Below are positions 1-7,730 of a stretch of 64,000 nucleotides of DNA, piece by piece. The stretch is from Rariglobus hedericola (lineage in GTDB: Bacteria > Verrucomicrobiota > Verrucomicrobiia > Opitutales > Opitutaceae): assembly GCF_007559335.1 (NCBI RefSeq), contig NZ_VMBG01000002.1, forward strand, positions 860,501-924,500. Reading direction: 5' to 3'. The stretch's first letter is position 1, and every line of letters starts with the position of its first letter. A program made the translations under genes and the position numbers. The notes under the pieces were generated by a model, which made no database searches, was not told the DNA's origin, and saw only the letters and a list, made by a program, of their open reading frames with translations.

Positions 1-873
1 GTCGGCGCCGGCGATGACCACGCCCTGATAACGCGCGGAGCGGGCGGTGAGTGATTTTGAATACGCGGCGAAGCCACCGTCCTTGACGTAGTATTCCTGT
101 GCGCCCACGAGAAAACCGGCGCGTGCGGTTTTCGGCCAGGCGCGGTAGGCGTCGTCCGGCGGATACGCGGCCATCACGACGAGTTGTTGGTATCCGGCGG
201 GATTGGCGGCGTAGACGCGCGTGGCCCCGAAACCTCCGGCGGAGAGCCCGACGAGCGAGGGCTTGGCCAGCGGATGTTTAAAGCGGACGGCGGCGGCGGC
301 GAGGCATTCGCGTAAATAGGCGGCGGAGATTTCGGAGGGATCGATGCCGTAGGACGGGCAGAGGATGATGTGGTCGGGGAACCACTCGGCGAGCTGGTGT
401 TGATACCAGATAAAACTGCCGCCGTAGCCGTGGAGAAAAAGAATGACGGGCGTCTGGGCGTTGCTTTGACGCGGCTGGTAAAGCAGCGCGAGGCCCTGGC
501 GCGGGCGCGTCTCGGACAGGCAGTAATCGAGGGTGGAGGGAACGTTTTTAAAAACCGGACTGGCGGCGATCGCGGCGTAACGACGAGCGACGAGTTCGCT
601 GAGTTTATCGGCATCGGCACCCGACATTCCGAAAACGGAGGACTGCGACAATGCGAGATTCACCAAGGCCGATTCCGGGAGGCGGCCGACACTGGCGCGC
701 AGCATGGGCAGATATGGAGCCACTTCGGGCGTGGCCGAGGCGGGCGGCGCGGCATTGCGGGTGGGCCACGTGAGCTTGGTCACGGATTGCGCATGCAGAC
801 CGGACGACAAGAAGACGGCGAACACGCAGCCGGTAATGATGAGCCGGTAAATGCTGCGGATCGACGTAAGCAT
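1..873 (-). CDS. Secreted alpha/beta hydrolase, 3' end cut by window edge
   Basis: The reading frame is open for 291 codons from an ATG at 873 to the left edge, so the C-terminus lies outside the window. Residues 1-29 look like a Sec signal peptide (basic start, hydrophobic stretch, LHA-Q cleavage region), so the protein should be exported. The hydrolase fold is indicated by an HGYGGS oxyanion-type loop at about 148-153 and a nucleophile elbow GLSAGG with Ser211. The catalytic Asp and His would lie in the missing part or just at its start. It resembles polyhydroxybutyrate depolymerase/feruloyl esterase-like hydrolases, but the substrate cannot be read from the sequence. It lies 31 bp downstream of the MYG1-family gene on the same strand and may be cotranscribed with it. 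Confidence 0.8.
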   Translation of the reverse strand, partial: MLTSIRSIYRLIITGCVFAVFLSSGLHAQSVTKLTWPTRNAAPPASATPEVAPYLPMLRASVGRLPESALVNLALSQSSVFGMSGADADKLSELVARRYAAIAASPVFKNVPSTLDYCLSETRPRQGLALLYQPRQSNAQTPVILFLHGYGGSFIWYQHQLAEWFPDHIILCPSYGIDPSEISAAYLRECLAAAAVRFKHPLAKPSLVGLSAGGFGATRVYAANPAGYQQLVVMAAYPPDDAYRAWPKTARAGFLVGAQEYYVKDGGFAAYSKSLTARSARYQGVVIAGAD

Positions 874-904
874 GATTGAATGACGCGGCGAAAAACCTTC
901 GATG

Positions 905-1786
905 TTAATTGCTGTGCAGTGCGCGCAGCATGAGTTCGCGCAGGCGGTCGGGCTCGGTGGCGGACGTCTTGGCGACGAAGCCGCGGGCGTGGGCGAAGTG
1001 GACATCGGACTCGTTGGCGATGCGCGTGAAATCGAGGCGCGCGTTGTCACGATGACGGGCGAGCCCGTAACCGGTGTTGCGACGATCGGGCGAAATCAGG
1101 CCGATCACGCGATCACCCAAGCCGCGGCTTTCGACGTAACGCTCGATGGCGGCCGAGGGATCTTCGGGCATCGGGTCGGTGCGCGGGAGAAAAAGAACGG
1201 CGGGTGATCCGGGGACATCGTCGAGGGTCCACAGTTGGGCCGTGCGGGCGATGAAATCGAGACGCTCACGGAGTGAACGCACGTAAGTGAGAATATCCTC
1301 GCCGATCAGGCGCATCATTTCCCAGAGCGGTTCGCCGGGCTGCAGACGGGTGGTCTGGGCAAAGCGGCGCAGGAGGGTGCCGTCGATGGGGGAGTTGAGC
1401 TTGCCGATGACGTTGCGCTCCACACCGAGCCAACGCGCGGTGTCCATGGGACCGCGGCAGTCGAACCACTCGGCGGGTTCGAGCCAGTCGCAAAACTGGC
1501 GGGCATCCTCGTAGAGCCCCAGGTGGCGAAGCACGAGTGAGAGCGAGCACGTCGGAACGTGGTCGCGAGGGAGTTGGTGGTGATCGAAATTATTAAGCGC
1601 GGGATCGTGGCTGTGGCCGACATCGATCACCGCGATGGTGGAATCGGCGAGATCGGCGGGTGCAGGCTCGCGACGCACGATGGGCACGGGTTGCTCGGCG
1701 AGCAGCACGCAGCAGGCGAGGAACTCGTCTTTATGGGCGCCGCCAGGGTGCGTGAGAATCGTGGAAAACGGAGTGAAGGAAGACAT
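905..1786 (-). CDS. MYG1-family (DHH-like phosphoesterase fold) protein
   Basis: This 293-residue protein matches the MYG1/UPF0160 family. The N-terminus carries the family's THPGGAHKDE motif, followed by VIDVGHSHDP and FDHHQ, which correspond to the metal-binding Asp/His residues of the DHH fold. Eukaryotic MYG1 has been described as a 3'-5' exonuclease; bacterial members are less well characterised, so nuclease activity is an inference. The C-terminal half has the family's conserved Gly-rich segment, and the length is close to the family norm. No signal peptide is visible, so it is probably cytosolic. It is divergent from the serine hydrolase gene at 1904, leaving 117 bp for both promoters. 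Confidence 0.8.
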   Translation of the reverse strand: MSSFTPFSTILTHPGGAHKDEFLACCVLLAEQPVPIVRREPAPADLADSTIAVIDVGHSHDPALNNFDHHQLPRDHVPTCSLSLVLRHLGLYEDARQFCDWLEPAEWFDCRGPMDTARWLGVERNVIGKLNSPIDGTLLRRFAQTTRLQPGEPLWEMMRLIGEDILTYVRSLRERLDFIARTAQLWTLDDVPGSPAVLFLPRTDPMPEDPSAAIERYVESRGLGDRVIGLISPDRRNTGYGLARHRDNARLDFTRIANESDVHFAHARGFVAKTSATEPDRLRELMLRALHSN

Positions 1787-1903
1787 CTAGGGAGCGAACG
1801 TAACCGCATGTGCAGTCGCCGCAACCTCGCAAGGCTGCACGCCGCGGAGTTTTCAGATCGCGGTGGACGACACTGAAGCCGTCGTGCAAAACGAAGCCTC
1901 CCC

Positions 1904-3004
1904 ATGAAGCGACCCGACCTGCAGGCTGAAGTGCAACAATTGTTCGATGACCTTGTCGCCGCGAACGAAGAGCGTGGCTTGCAGGCGGCGGTGTATCTGC
2001 GCGGCGAACTCGTGGTCGATGCTTTCGCGGGTCTGGCTGATTCCGCGCGTGGCACGCGGGTGACAAGCGATACGTTGTTCCCGATTTTTTCCTGCGGGAA
2101 AGGTGTCACCGCGACGCTGATACACCGGTTGGTGGAGCGTGGTGTGCTCGCCTATGATCTGCCGATTGCGAGCGTGTGGCCGGAATTTGCGGTCAACGGC
2201 AAGGCGGGCGTGACCTTGAAGCAGGTTCTCAATCATACGGCGGGCCTTCATCTGCTGGAGCCGACGCGGGACCGCTCGAAAGCGTGTGATTGGGCGGCGA
2301 TGTGCAGCGAGATGGCGGCCATGAAGCCGGCGTGGGAGCCGGGTTCGCGACGGGAATATCACGCGATCACACAGGGATGGATTCTGGGCGAAGCGGCGTG
2401 CCGGGCGACCGGCCGGACGTTTGAGCAACTACTTGAAGAGGAGATCCGGGCTCCATTGGGATTGAAAAACATGTTCATCGGAATTTCCGCTGCGGTGGAG
2501 CCACGCGTGGCGGTGCTGGAGGAAGTCGGGCCGGCGCAGGAATTCCCCGAGGTGGATATTCCGCAGTCGATCCCCAACTGGGTGCAGCCACTCTATGCGT
2601 GGATGAATCGATCGGATGTGCGTCAGGCCTGCATCCCTGCGTCGAATGGCATCATGACCGCGCATGATCTGGCCCGGCATTACGCGGCGTTATGTCCGAG
2701 TGGTGTGGACGGCGTGGAGCTGTTGCCCGCCGGGCGTGTGGCGAAAGCCATCGAGGAAGTGGATCCGCTTATTCCCACGACGATGGGACCGTGTGGACTC
2801 GGTTATGGATTGGGCGGTGTGGGATCGGTGATGGGAGATCGTCCGGTGTGCTTTGGACATGGCGGACATGGAGGCACGGTGGGGTTTGCCGATCTTGATC
2901 ACGGACTGGCCGTGGGTTTTGCGCGCAACCGGCTGCGTGATCCGAGCGGGGTGAATACGGCGCGGCTCTTGATGGAGTGCGTGCGCAGGCATTTGACTGA
3001 GTAA
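1904..3004 (+). CDS. Beta-lactamase-fold serine hydrolase (class C / EstB type)
   Basis: A 366-residue protein of the beta-lactamase/penicillin-binding family (PF00144-like). The SxxK motif is S63-C-G-K66, the tyrosine motif is YHAITQG near residue 153, and the third motif region is GHGGHGG near residue 320, all in the expected order. The His at the second motif position (YHA instead of YxN) and the HGG third motif are typical of the esterase/peptidase members rather than true beta-lactamases, so ester or peptide hydrolysis is more likely than drug resistance. No signal peptide is visible. The physiological substrate is unknown. It is transcribed away from the MYG1 gene. Confidence 0.85.
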   Translation: MKRPDLQAEVQQLFDDLVAANEERGLQAAVYLRGELVVDAFAGLADSARGTRVTSDTLFPIFSCGKGVTATLIHRLVERGVLAYDLPIASVWPEFAVNGKAGVTLKQVLNHTAGLHLLEPTRDRSKACDWAAMCSEMAAMKPAWEPGSRREYHAITQGWILGEAACRATGRTFEQLLEEEIRAPLGLKNMFIGISAAVEPRVAVLEEVGPAQEFPEVDIPQSIPNWVQPLYAWMNRSDVRQACIPASNGIMTAHDLARHYAALCPSGVDGVELLPAGRVAKAIEEVDPLIPTTMGPCGLGYGLGGVGSVMGDRPVCFGHGGHGGTVGFADLDHGLAVGFARNRLRDPSGVNTARLLMECVRRHLTE

Positions 3005-3054
3005 GGCCAAAATCGATCTAGAATTGAGCTGAGCTAAAATCACCCGCGGCACTT

Positions 3055-3095
3055 GCAACTTGCATGATCGGAGGTGACGGCACGGTGCAAGTTGC
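3055..3095. repeat. Inverted repeat downstream of the serine hydrolase gene
   Basis: Ten-base arms GCAACTTGCA (3055-3064) and TGCAAGTTGC (3086-3095) are perfect inverted copies around a 21-base loop. No T-run follows, so it is not a typical intrinsic terminator. It could be a weak transcript end, a regulatory hairpin or an operator for the small stress genes downstream. Confidence 0.45.
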
Positions 3096-3130
3096 GCTGA
3101 GATTCAGGAGTGGCGTGCCAGATATTTGTT

Positions 3131-3136
3131 TATAAT
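3131..3136 (+). promoter_or_regulatory. Possible -10 element for the entericidin-like/CsbD pair
   Basis: A perfect TATAAT lies in a short AT-rich stretch about 70 bases before the small lipoprotein gene. No good -35 hexamer is seen at 16-18 bases upstream. Assignment rests on the -10 hexamer and position only. Confidence 0.35.
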
Positions 3137-3204
3137 AATCTGTATATCAGTGGCTTGAAGTGCGTGAAGGTTTGCTGGCATGTGCGATGCGAATGAGCAG
3201 GCGT

Positions 3205-3339
3205 ATGAAAACAATTAAAATCACTTCAATCATCACCCTTCTGCTGGCTGCGCTTTGTTTCTCGGGCTGCAACACCATGGAAGGCGCGGGCAAGGACATC
3301 GAAAAGGGCGGTCAAAATCTTCAGGACGCCGCCAAGTAA
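3205..3339 (+). CDS. Entericidin A/B-like small lipoprotein
   Basis: This short frame encodes 44 residues starting MKTIKITSI. A hydrophobic segment is followed by the lipobox FSGC, so it is probably cleaved and lipidated at Cys22. The mature part (NTMEGAGKDIEKGG followed by QNLQDAAK) matches the entericidin family, which in enterobacteria are small stress-induced lipoproteins with toxin/antidote-like or envelope roles. Two in-frame ATGs at 3187 and 3193 would add six or four basic residues; 3205 gives the most typical signal peptide. The gene lies 47 bp before csbD in the same direction, so the two stress proteins are probably cotranscribed. Confidence 0.8.
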   Translation: MKTIKITSIITLLLAALCFSGCNTMEGAGKDIEKGGQNLQDAAK

Positions 3340-3386
3340 ACGGCGTTTTCTTAAACTAAAAACAAATCCTCCATCCCCACCCCAAT

Positions 3387-3566
3387 ATGAAATCAAGCAC
3401 TCGTGATCGTATCGAAGGCGGAGCTTTACAGGCTTCCGGTAAAGTCAAAGAAGCGGCCGGTAAGCTGACCAAGAATACGCGCCTTCAAGGTGAAGGTGTT
3501 GCCGACCAAGCCGTGGGCAAGGTTCAGCGTAAAGTGGGTTCGCTGAAAAAAGCAGTCGGCCGGTGA
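3387..3566 (+). CDS. CsbD-family stress protein
   Basis: This 59-residue hydrophilic protein starts MKSSTRDRIEGG and has the two-repeat pattern of CsbD-like proteins (KVKEAAGKLTKN, then VADQAVGKVQRKVG). CsbD is a general stress protein controlled by sigma-B in Bacillus, and relatives occur widely in Gram-negative bacteria; the molecular function is not established. The protein is predicted cytosolic and rich in Lys and Gly. It follows the entericidin-like lipoprotein gene, and the pair looks like a small general-stress unit. Confidence 0.85.
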   Translation: MKSSTRDRIEGGALQASGKVKEAAGKLTKNTRLQGEGVADQAVGKVQRKVGSLKKAVGR

Positions 3567-3596
3567 TCGTTCGTGATAGCTAGCAGCCAGGCGCAG

Positions 3597-3626
3597 GCGC
3601 GGCGGAAGTTTTCTCCGCCGCGCTTT
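3597..3626. terminator. GC-rich hairpin between convergent csbD and response-regulator genes
   Basis: Ten-base arms GCGCGGCGGA (3597-3606) and TCCGCCGCGC (3614-3623) pair perfectly around a seven-base loop, followed by only TTT. It lies between two convergent genes and could end both transcripts, although the T-run is weak on both strands. Confidence 0.45.
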
Positions 3627-3643
3627 CCCGTGAGGCGAACGCG

Positions 3644-4093
3644 TCAGCTCTTGGCGGTGATCGCGATGGTCTGGTTTTGGTTGAGCCACCAAAGCTTGAA
3701 CGAGTCGGCCAGCTTTTGGAGCAGCACGGTGGTCGGTGGTTTTACCACGAAGGAGTTGGCACCGGATTTGTAGGCGCGCTCAAGGTCGACCTGCTCGTTG
3801 GACGAAGTGAGGATGATGACCACCAACGTTTCGAAGTGTGGCTGCTGGCGGATCCAATCGAGCACCTCGTGACCGGACTTGTAGGGAAGTTTCAGATCGA
3901 GAAAAACGATCATCGGCAGAGGGTTCAGCGTGCGGTCTGCATAGGCACCGGTGCCGGAGAGATAATCGATGGCGGCCTGTCCGTCCTCGGCGATTTGCAG
4001 GGGGTTCTCGATGCCGGCGGCACGCAAGGCGCGCTTCATCAGGAACACATCGTCCTCGTTGTCCTCAACCAATAAGATGGTGTGGCTGCTCAT
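3644..4093 (-). CDS. Receiver-only response regulator (Rcp1-like)
   Basis: A single receiver domain of 149 residues with no output domain. Acidic residues are seen in the VEDNEDD motif (10-15), the phosphoacceptor is Asp66 in FLDLKLP, the conserved Thr is in ILTSS, and the Lys is in VKPP. The SSNEQVDLERAY segment is typical of the Rcp1/cyanobacterial-phytochrome partner family. The ATG at 4093 overlaps the TGA of the upstream kinase by four bases (ATGA), which fixes this start over one seven codons earlier and implies translational coupling. It is therefore the likely phosphorylation partner of the adjacent PAS kinase; the downstream target is unknown. Confidence 0.9.
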   Translation of the reverse strand: MSSHTILLVEDNEDDVFLMKRALRAAGIENPLQIAEDGQAAIDYLSGTGAYADRTLNPLPMIVFLDLKLPYKSGHEVLDWIRQQPHFETLVVIILTSSNEQVDLERAYKSGANSFVVKPPTTVLLQKLADSFKLWWLNQNQTIAITAKS

Positions 4094-6507
4094 GCTTTCG
4101 CCAAGGTAAACCAAAAGAGACTGCCTTCGCCAAGCTTGGACTCCAGTCCGATGACGCCGCCCATGCGCTGCACGGCTTTCTTGACGATGGAGAGACCGAT
4201 GCCGGTGCCTTCGTATTGTTTGTCGGGATGCACGCGGCCGAAGATATTGAAAATGCGCGTAAAGTGCTCCGGGGCGATGCCCAGGCCGTTATCCTTAACG
4301 ATGATTTTCACGGAGTCGCCCTGATCTTCGGTGAGGATGTCGATGACAGGGATGACGCCGGGGGCGACAAACTTCACGGCATTGCCCAGCAGGTTGGTGA
4401 AGATCTGCGACAAGTAGGCTTCGTGACCGATTACAGTCGGCAGCGGGCGTTGGAAACGCACATGGGCGACGGGTGGCTGGAGGTTCGGAAGTTGCGGCAG
4501 CAGATTGTCGAGGAAGGCCTGCAAGGGAATGGGCGTGAGCTCGATGTTTTCCTTGGCGACGCGGCTGTAGGTGAGGATGTCACGCACGAGCAGTTCGAGG
4601 CGTTCGGCATTTTTGCGGATGCGCGTGAGGTGGCGGTTGGCGATCTCGTCGAGCTGCGGCGCGTAGTCGTCCAGCAACGCATCAGCGTAGCCCTGCATGG
4701 CGCGAAGCGGAGCGCGCATGTCGTGGGAGACGCTGTAGGAAAACGCTTCGAGCTCGCCGATGGTTTCCTGAAGACGCGCGGTGCGCTCGGCGACGGTGGC
4801 CTCCAGGATTTCGGCGTGGCGTTGCAATTCCTCGCGCGCGGAGGACAGGGCGAGTTCGGTTTTTTTGCGCTCGGTGGTGTTGCGCGTGGTGCCGGCGATG
4901 GCGGACACGTTGCCCTGTTCGTCGAAGATGGGGCTGAAGATATATTGGAAAAACACCCATTCGCCTTCGGGTGTGAGGTAGGGCGTTTCGCCGACATGCG
5001 GTTTACGGGTGGCGATGACCTGCGCGATTTCGGAGAGGTGGCGGTTGGCCAGATCGTCGGGGTAGCCGAGCTCCTTGAAGCTTTTGCCGATGACGGATTC
5101 AGGTGTTTCCTGCCAGAGTGCGAGCAACGAACGGTTGGCGTAGGTGACGCGGCCCTCGCGGTCGAACGAGTAAACGAAGTCGTCGAGGTTGGAGAGCGTG
5201 GTTTCGAAGTGCTCGGTTTGGGCGCGCAACTTGCGTGATAGTTCGATCACGGATTGCTCCTGGACGCGTCGTTCGGTGATGTCGCGCGTGGTGCCGGCCA
5301 GGGCGGTGACTTCCCCGTGTTCGTCGAAGATGGGGGTGAAGATGTATTCGTAGTAGCCGAGTTTTCCCGCGTGGTTGGTGTAAGGGGTCTCGCCCGTGAA
5401 GGGGCGGCGGGTGGTGACGACTTGCGCAAGTTCGCGCATCAGTTGATCGGCCATCTCTCGCGGGTAGGCCAGCTGCGTGAAGTTTTTGCCAACGGCCTGG
5501 TCGAGGGTGAGTCCCCAAAGATCAAGGAGGCCGCGGTTGACGTAGGTGAAACGACCTTCGCGATCGAAGGAGTAAACGAAGTCGGCCACGTTGGAGAGCG
5601 TGGTTTCAAAGTGAGCGGTTTGCGCACGGAGTTTGCGGGATAATTCGGCGACCGCCTGCTCCTGCGCGCGTCGCTCGGTGATATCCTGCACCACGCCCAT
5701 CATCCCGGTCACGGAGCCGTCGGAACCGAGAACAGGCCGGCCGCGGGCGGCGACCCAGCGGAGTCCGTGCACAGGATGGTTGACCCGGTATTCGATGGAA
5801 TAATCAGAGCGGCTGGCGACCGCCTCGATCGCGGTGGTGCGCGCACGGTCGCGATCCTCGTCATGGAGAACGGAGCGCATCGCCTCACGCGTGCCGACCG
5901 AGTCGGCGCGAATTCCGTAAATGTCCGCCGTGCGCTCCGAGACCGTCATAATGTCCGTGACGGCGTCCCAGTTCCAATAACCCAGATCGAGGGCGGAGAG
6001 TGAGAAGTTCAGGCGCTCGTTAAGGGAGTCGGCTTCACGCCGCGCCGCGCGTTCACGCTCTAAAAGAAGGTCGCGTTCGGCCTCGGCTTTTTTGCGGCCG
6101 GTGATGTCGATGAGCACGCCCGACATGCTGACTGCGCGGCCCTTTTCATCGCGTTGAAACGTGCCGCGGGCGGTGATCCAGCGGATGCCGCCGCTGGATT
6201 GGATTACGCGGTAGTCGTCCTCGAAGTTGCCGCCGCCAGCACTCACCGAGCGTTGAACAGTCGCTTTCACATGCGGCAGATCCTCGGGATGGATGGACTT
6301 GAAAAAATCATCCACCGGGAGGCCATCGCGGGAATCGGTAATGCCAAAGATCCGGTTGAGGTTGCGATCGGCGACGACGAGGTCGCTAACAATATCCCAA
6401 GTCCACGTGCCGATTTCCGCAGCGCCCAGAATGGCTTCGAGCCGCGTGCTGGCATCGTGTAACTCGGCCTCCATCTGCCTGCGTTGTTGATCGTCTGGGC
6501 TGGGCAT
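4090..6507 (-). CDS. Soluble histidine kinase with four PAS domains
   Basis: An 805-residue sensor kinase without membrane segments, so it probably senses a cytoplasmic signal. Four PAS/PAC units are visible at about 22-140, 165-280, 298-413 and 432-548, each ending in a DITxR-like PAC motif. HisKA follows with the phosphorylated His595 in SVSHDMRAPL. The ATPase domain has the N box (NLLGNAVKF), DNGLGI and GTGIGLSIV. The third and fourth PAS units are a close tandem copy with a 134-residue period. The HisKA sequence resembles the phytochrome-like kinases that pair with Rcp1-type receivers, which agrees with the overlapping regulator gene. No cofactor-binding residues for heme or flavin could be assigned. 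Confidence 0.93.
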   Translation of the reverse strand: MPSPDDQQRRQMEAELHDASTRLEAILGAAEIGTWTWDIVSDLVVADRNLNRIFGITDSRDGLPVDDFFKSIHPEDLPHVKATVQRSVSAGGGNFEDDYRVIQSSGGIRWITARGTFQRDEKGRAVSMSGVLIDITGRKKAEAERDLLLERERAARREADSLNERLNFSLSALDLGYWNWDAVTDIMTVSERTADIYGIRADSVGTREAMRSVLHDEDRDRARTTAIEAVASRSDYSIEYRVNHPVHGLRWVAARGRPVLGSDGSVTGMMGVVQDITERRAQEQAVAELSRKLRAQTAHFETTLSNVADFVYSFDREGRFTYVNRGLLDLWGLTLDQAVGKNFTQLAYPREMADQLMRELAQVVTTRRPFTGETPYTNHAGKLGYYEYIFTPIFDEHGEVTALAGTTRDITERRVQEQSVIELSRKLRAQTEHFETTLSNLDDFVYSFDREGRVTYANRSLLALWQETPESVIGKSFKELGYPDDLANRHLSEIAQVIATRKPHVGETPYLTPEGEWVFFQYIFSPIFDEQGNVSAIAGTTRNTTERKKTELALSSAREELQRHAEILEATVAERTARLQETIGELEAFSYSVSHDMRAPLRAMQGYADALLDDYAPQLDEIANRHLTRIRKNAERLELLVRDILTYSRVAKENIELTPIPLQAFLDNLLPQLPNLQPPVAHVRFQRPLPTVIGHEAYLSQIFTNLLGNAVKFVAPGVIPVIDILTEDQGDSVKIIVKDNGLGIAPEHFTRIFNIFGRVHPDKQYEGTGIGLSIVKKAVQRMGGVIGLESKLGEGSLFWFTLAKA
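4861..5664 (-). repeat. Tandem duplication of a PAS unit inside the kinase gene
   Basis: Residues 282-415 and 416-549 of the kinase share long identical runs such as LSRKLRAQT and VYSFDREGR at an exact 134-residue (402 bp) spacing, and the DNA is visibly similar. This indicates an internal in-frame duplication. Confidence 0.8.
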
Positions 6508-6611
6508 CTACAGGTCAGGGGATTAAGAAGTGGTTAAGGATGCAATACGGGAGAAGACCGGAGTGCATCGTTCGGGAAAAATCCCTATGCTGGCGCAGGC
6601 TGCGCGGTGCC

Positions 6612-7652
6612 TTAAAGCAAGGAGCCTTGATTGCCGCCGAGGGAGGCTTTGAGGCCGATCGCATGGTAGCCCTTTGCGGTGAGCATGCGACCCTGCGGGG
6701 TGCGCATGAGGTAACCTTCCTGGATGAGGAACGGCTCGTGAACTTCTTCGAGCGTCTCGGTTTCTTCGCCGACGGCGATGGCGATGGTGCCCAGGCCGAC
6801 GGGGCCGCCTTTGTAGTTTTCCGCCATGATGCGGAGGACGCGTTTGTCCATCTCGTCCAAGCCGGCGGCGTCGATCTCAAGCAGCTCGAGTGCGGCGGCG
6901 GCGGTGGGCTGGGTGATTTTGCCTTTGGCGCGTTCTTGCGCGTAGTCGCGGCAGAAGTTGATCAGGTTATTCGCGATGCGGGGCGTGCCGCGGGAACGGG
7001 TGGCGATTTCCTTGGCGCCGCCGGCGTCGATGGCGACATTGAGCAGACCGCAGCTGCGCGTGACGATGCCGATGAGCGTTGGGATGTCGTAATAATCGAG
7101 GCGCGTCTGGAGCGTGAAACGCGAGCGAAGCGGTGCCGTGAGCAGGCCGGCGCGGGTGGTGGCTCCGATCAAAGTGAAACGAGGAATCGAGAGGCGGACG
7201 CTGCGGGCGTTGGGGCCCTGGTCTATCATGATATCGAGGCGGAAGTCCTCCATCGCGGAGTAGAGATATTCCTCGACGGTTTTGGAGATGCGATGGATCT
7301 CGTCGATGAAGAGCAGGTCGCCTTCTTCGAGGGACGTGAGCAGGCCGGCGAGGTCGGAGGCTTTTTCGATGACGGGGCCGGAGGTGACGCGGACGTTGCG
7401 GCCCATCTCGTGGCCGAGGATGAAGCTGAGCGTGGTTTTTCCGAGGCCGGGAGGTCCGCTGAGAAGGATGTGGTTGAGTGGATCGCCGCGACGTTTGGCG
7501 GCGCCGACCATGACTTGAAGGCGTTCGACGGTCTTGGGTTGTCCGGTGAAATCGGCGAAGGACAGCGGGCGGAGCGCGGCCTCGGCGGAGGTGACGGGCG
7601 TGGCGAGCGTGCTGGTGATGTAGCCTAGGCCTTTGTTGTCGGATGCGGACAT
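6612..7652 (-). CDS. ruvB: Holliday junction branch migration ATPase RuvB
   Basis: A 346-residue AAA+ helicase subunit. The RuvB signature is clear: Walker A GPPGLGKT at 66-73, Walker B LLFIDEIH ending at 120, sensor 1 IGATTRAG, and the C-terminal winged helix with GPVGLGTIA. RuvB forms hexameric rings that, with RuvA, drive branch migration of Holliday junctions in recombination and repair. RuvA and RuvC are not in this window, so the ruv genes are not clustered here. The N-terminal extension of about 25 residues is slightly longer than in E. coli. It lies 78 bp downstream of murA on the same strand, with a degenerate repeat between them. Confidence 0.97.
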   Translation of the reverse strand: MSASDNKGLGYITSTLATPVTSAEAALRPLSFADFTGQPKTVERLQVMVGAAKRRGDPLNHILLSGPPGLGKTTLSFILGHEMGRNVRVTSGPVIEKASDLAGLLTSLEEGDLLFIDEIHRISKTVEEYLYSAMEDFRLDIMIDQGPNARSVRLSIPRFTLIGATTRAGLLTAPLRSRFTLQTRLDYYDIPTLIGIVTRSCGLLNVAIDAGGAKEIATRSRGTPRIANNLINFCRDYAQERAKGKITQPTAAAALELLEIDAAGLDEMDKRVLRIMAENYKGGPVGLGTIAIAVGEETETLEEVHEPFLIQEGYLMRTPQGRMLTAKGYHAIGLKASLGGNQGSLL

Positions 7653-7662
7653 GGTGAATTTT

Positions 7663-7730
7663 TTAACACAGAGGACACGGAGGGCGCGAAGAACGAACGG
7701 AACTGAGATCTCTGCGTGCCCTGTGTTGAA
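7663..7730. repeat. Imperfect inverted CACAGAG-type intergenic repeat
   Basis: The murA-ruvB spacer holds arms AACACAGAGGACACGGAGG and, on the other side, the inverted AACACAGGGCACGCAGAGA with one gap. It resembles the dispersed ACACAGAGG-type intergenic repeats I recall from Verrucomicrobiota and Planctomycetota genomes; only one copy is present in this window. Confidence 0.5.

Noticed and set aside
3111-3125. A TGGCGTG sequence that resembles the -24 part of a sigma-54 promoter
   Set aside because: The matching -12 GC is not at the required spacing.
3838-5238. A 466-codon plus-strand frame opposite the PAS kinase
   Set aside because: A shadow of the kinase coding strand with repetitive Asp/Val/Gly segments such as GVGDAAL; the kinase on the other strand has full domain support.
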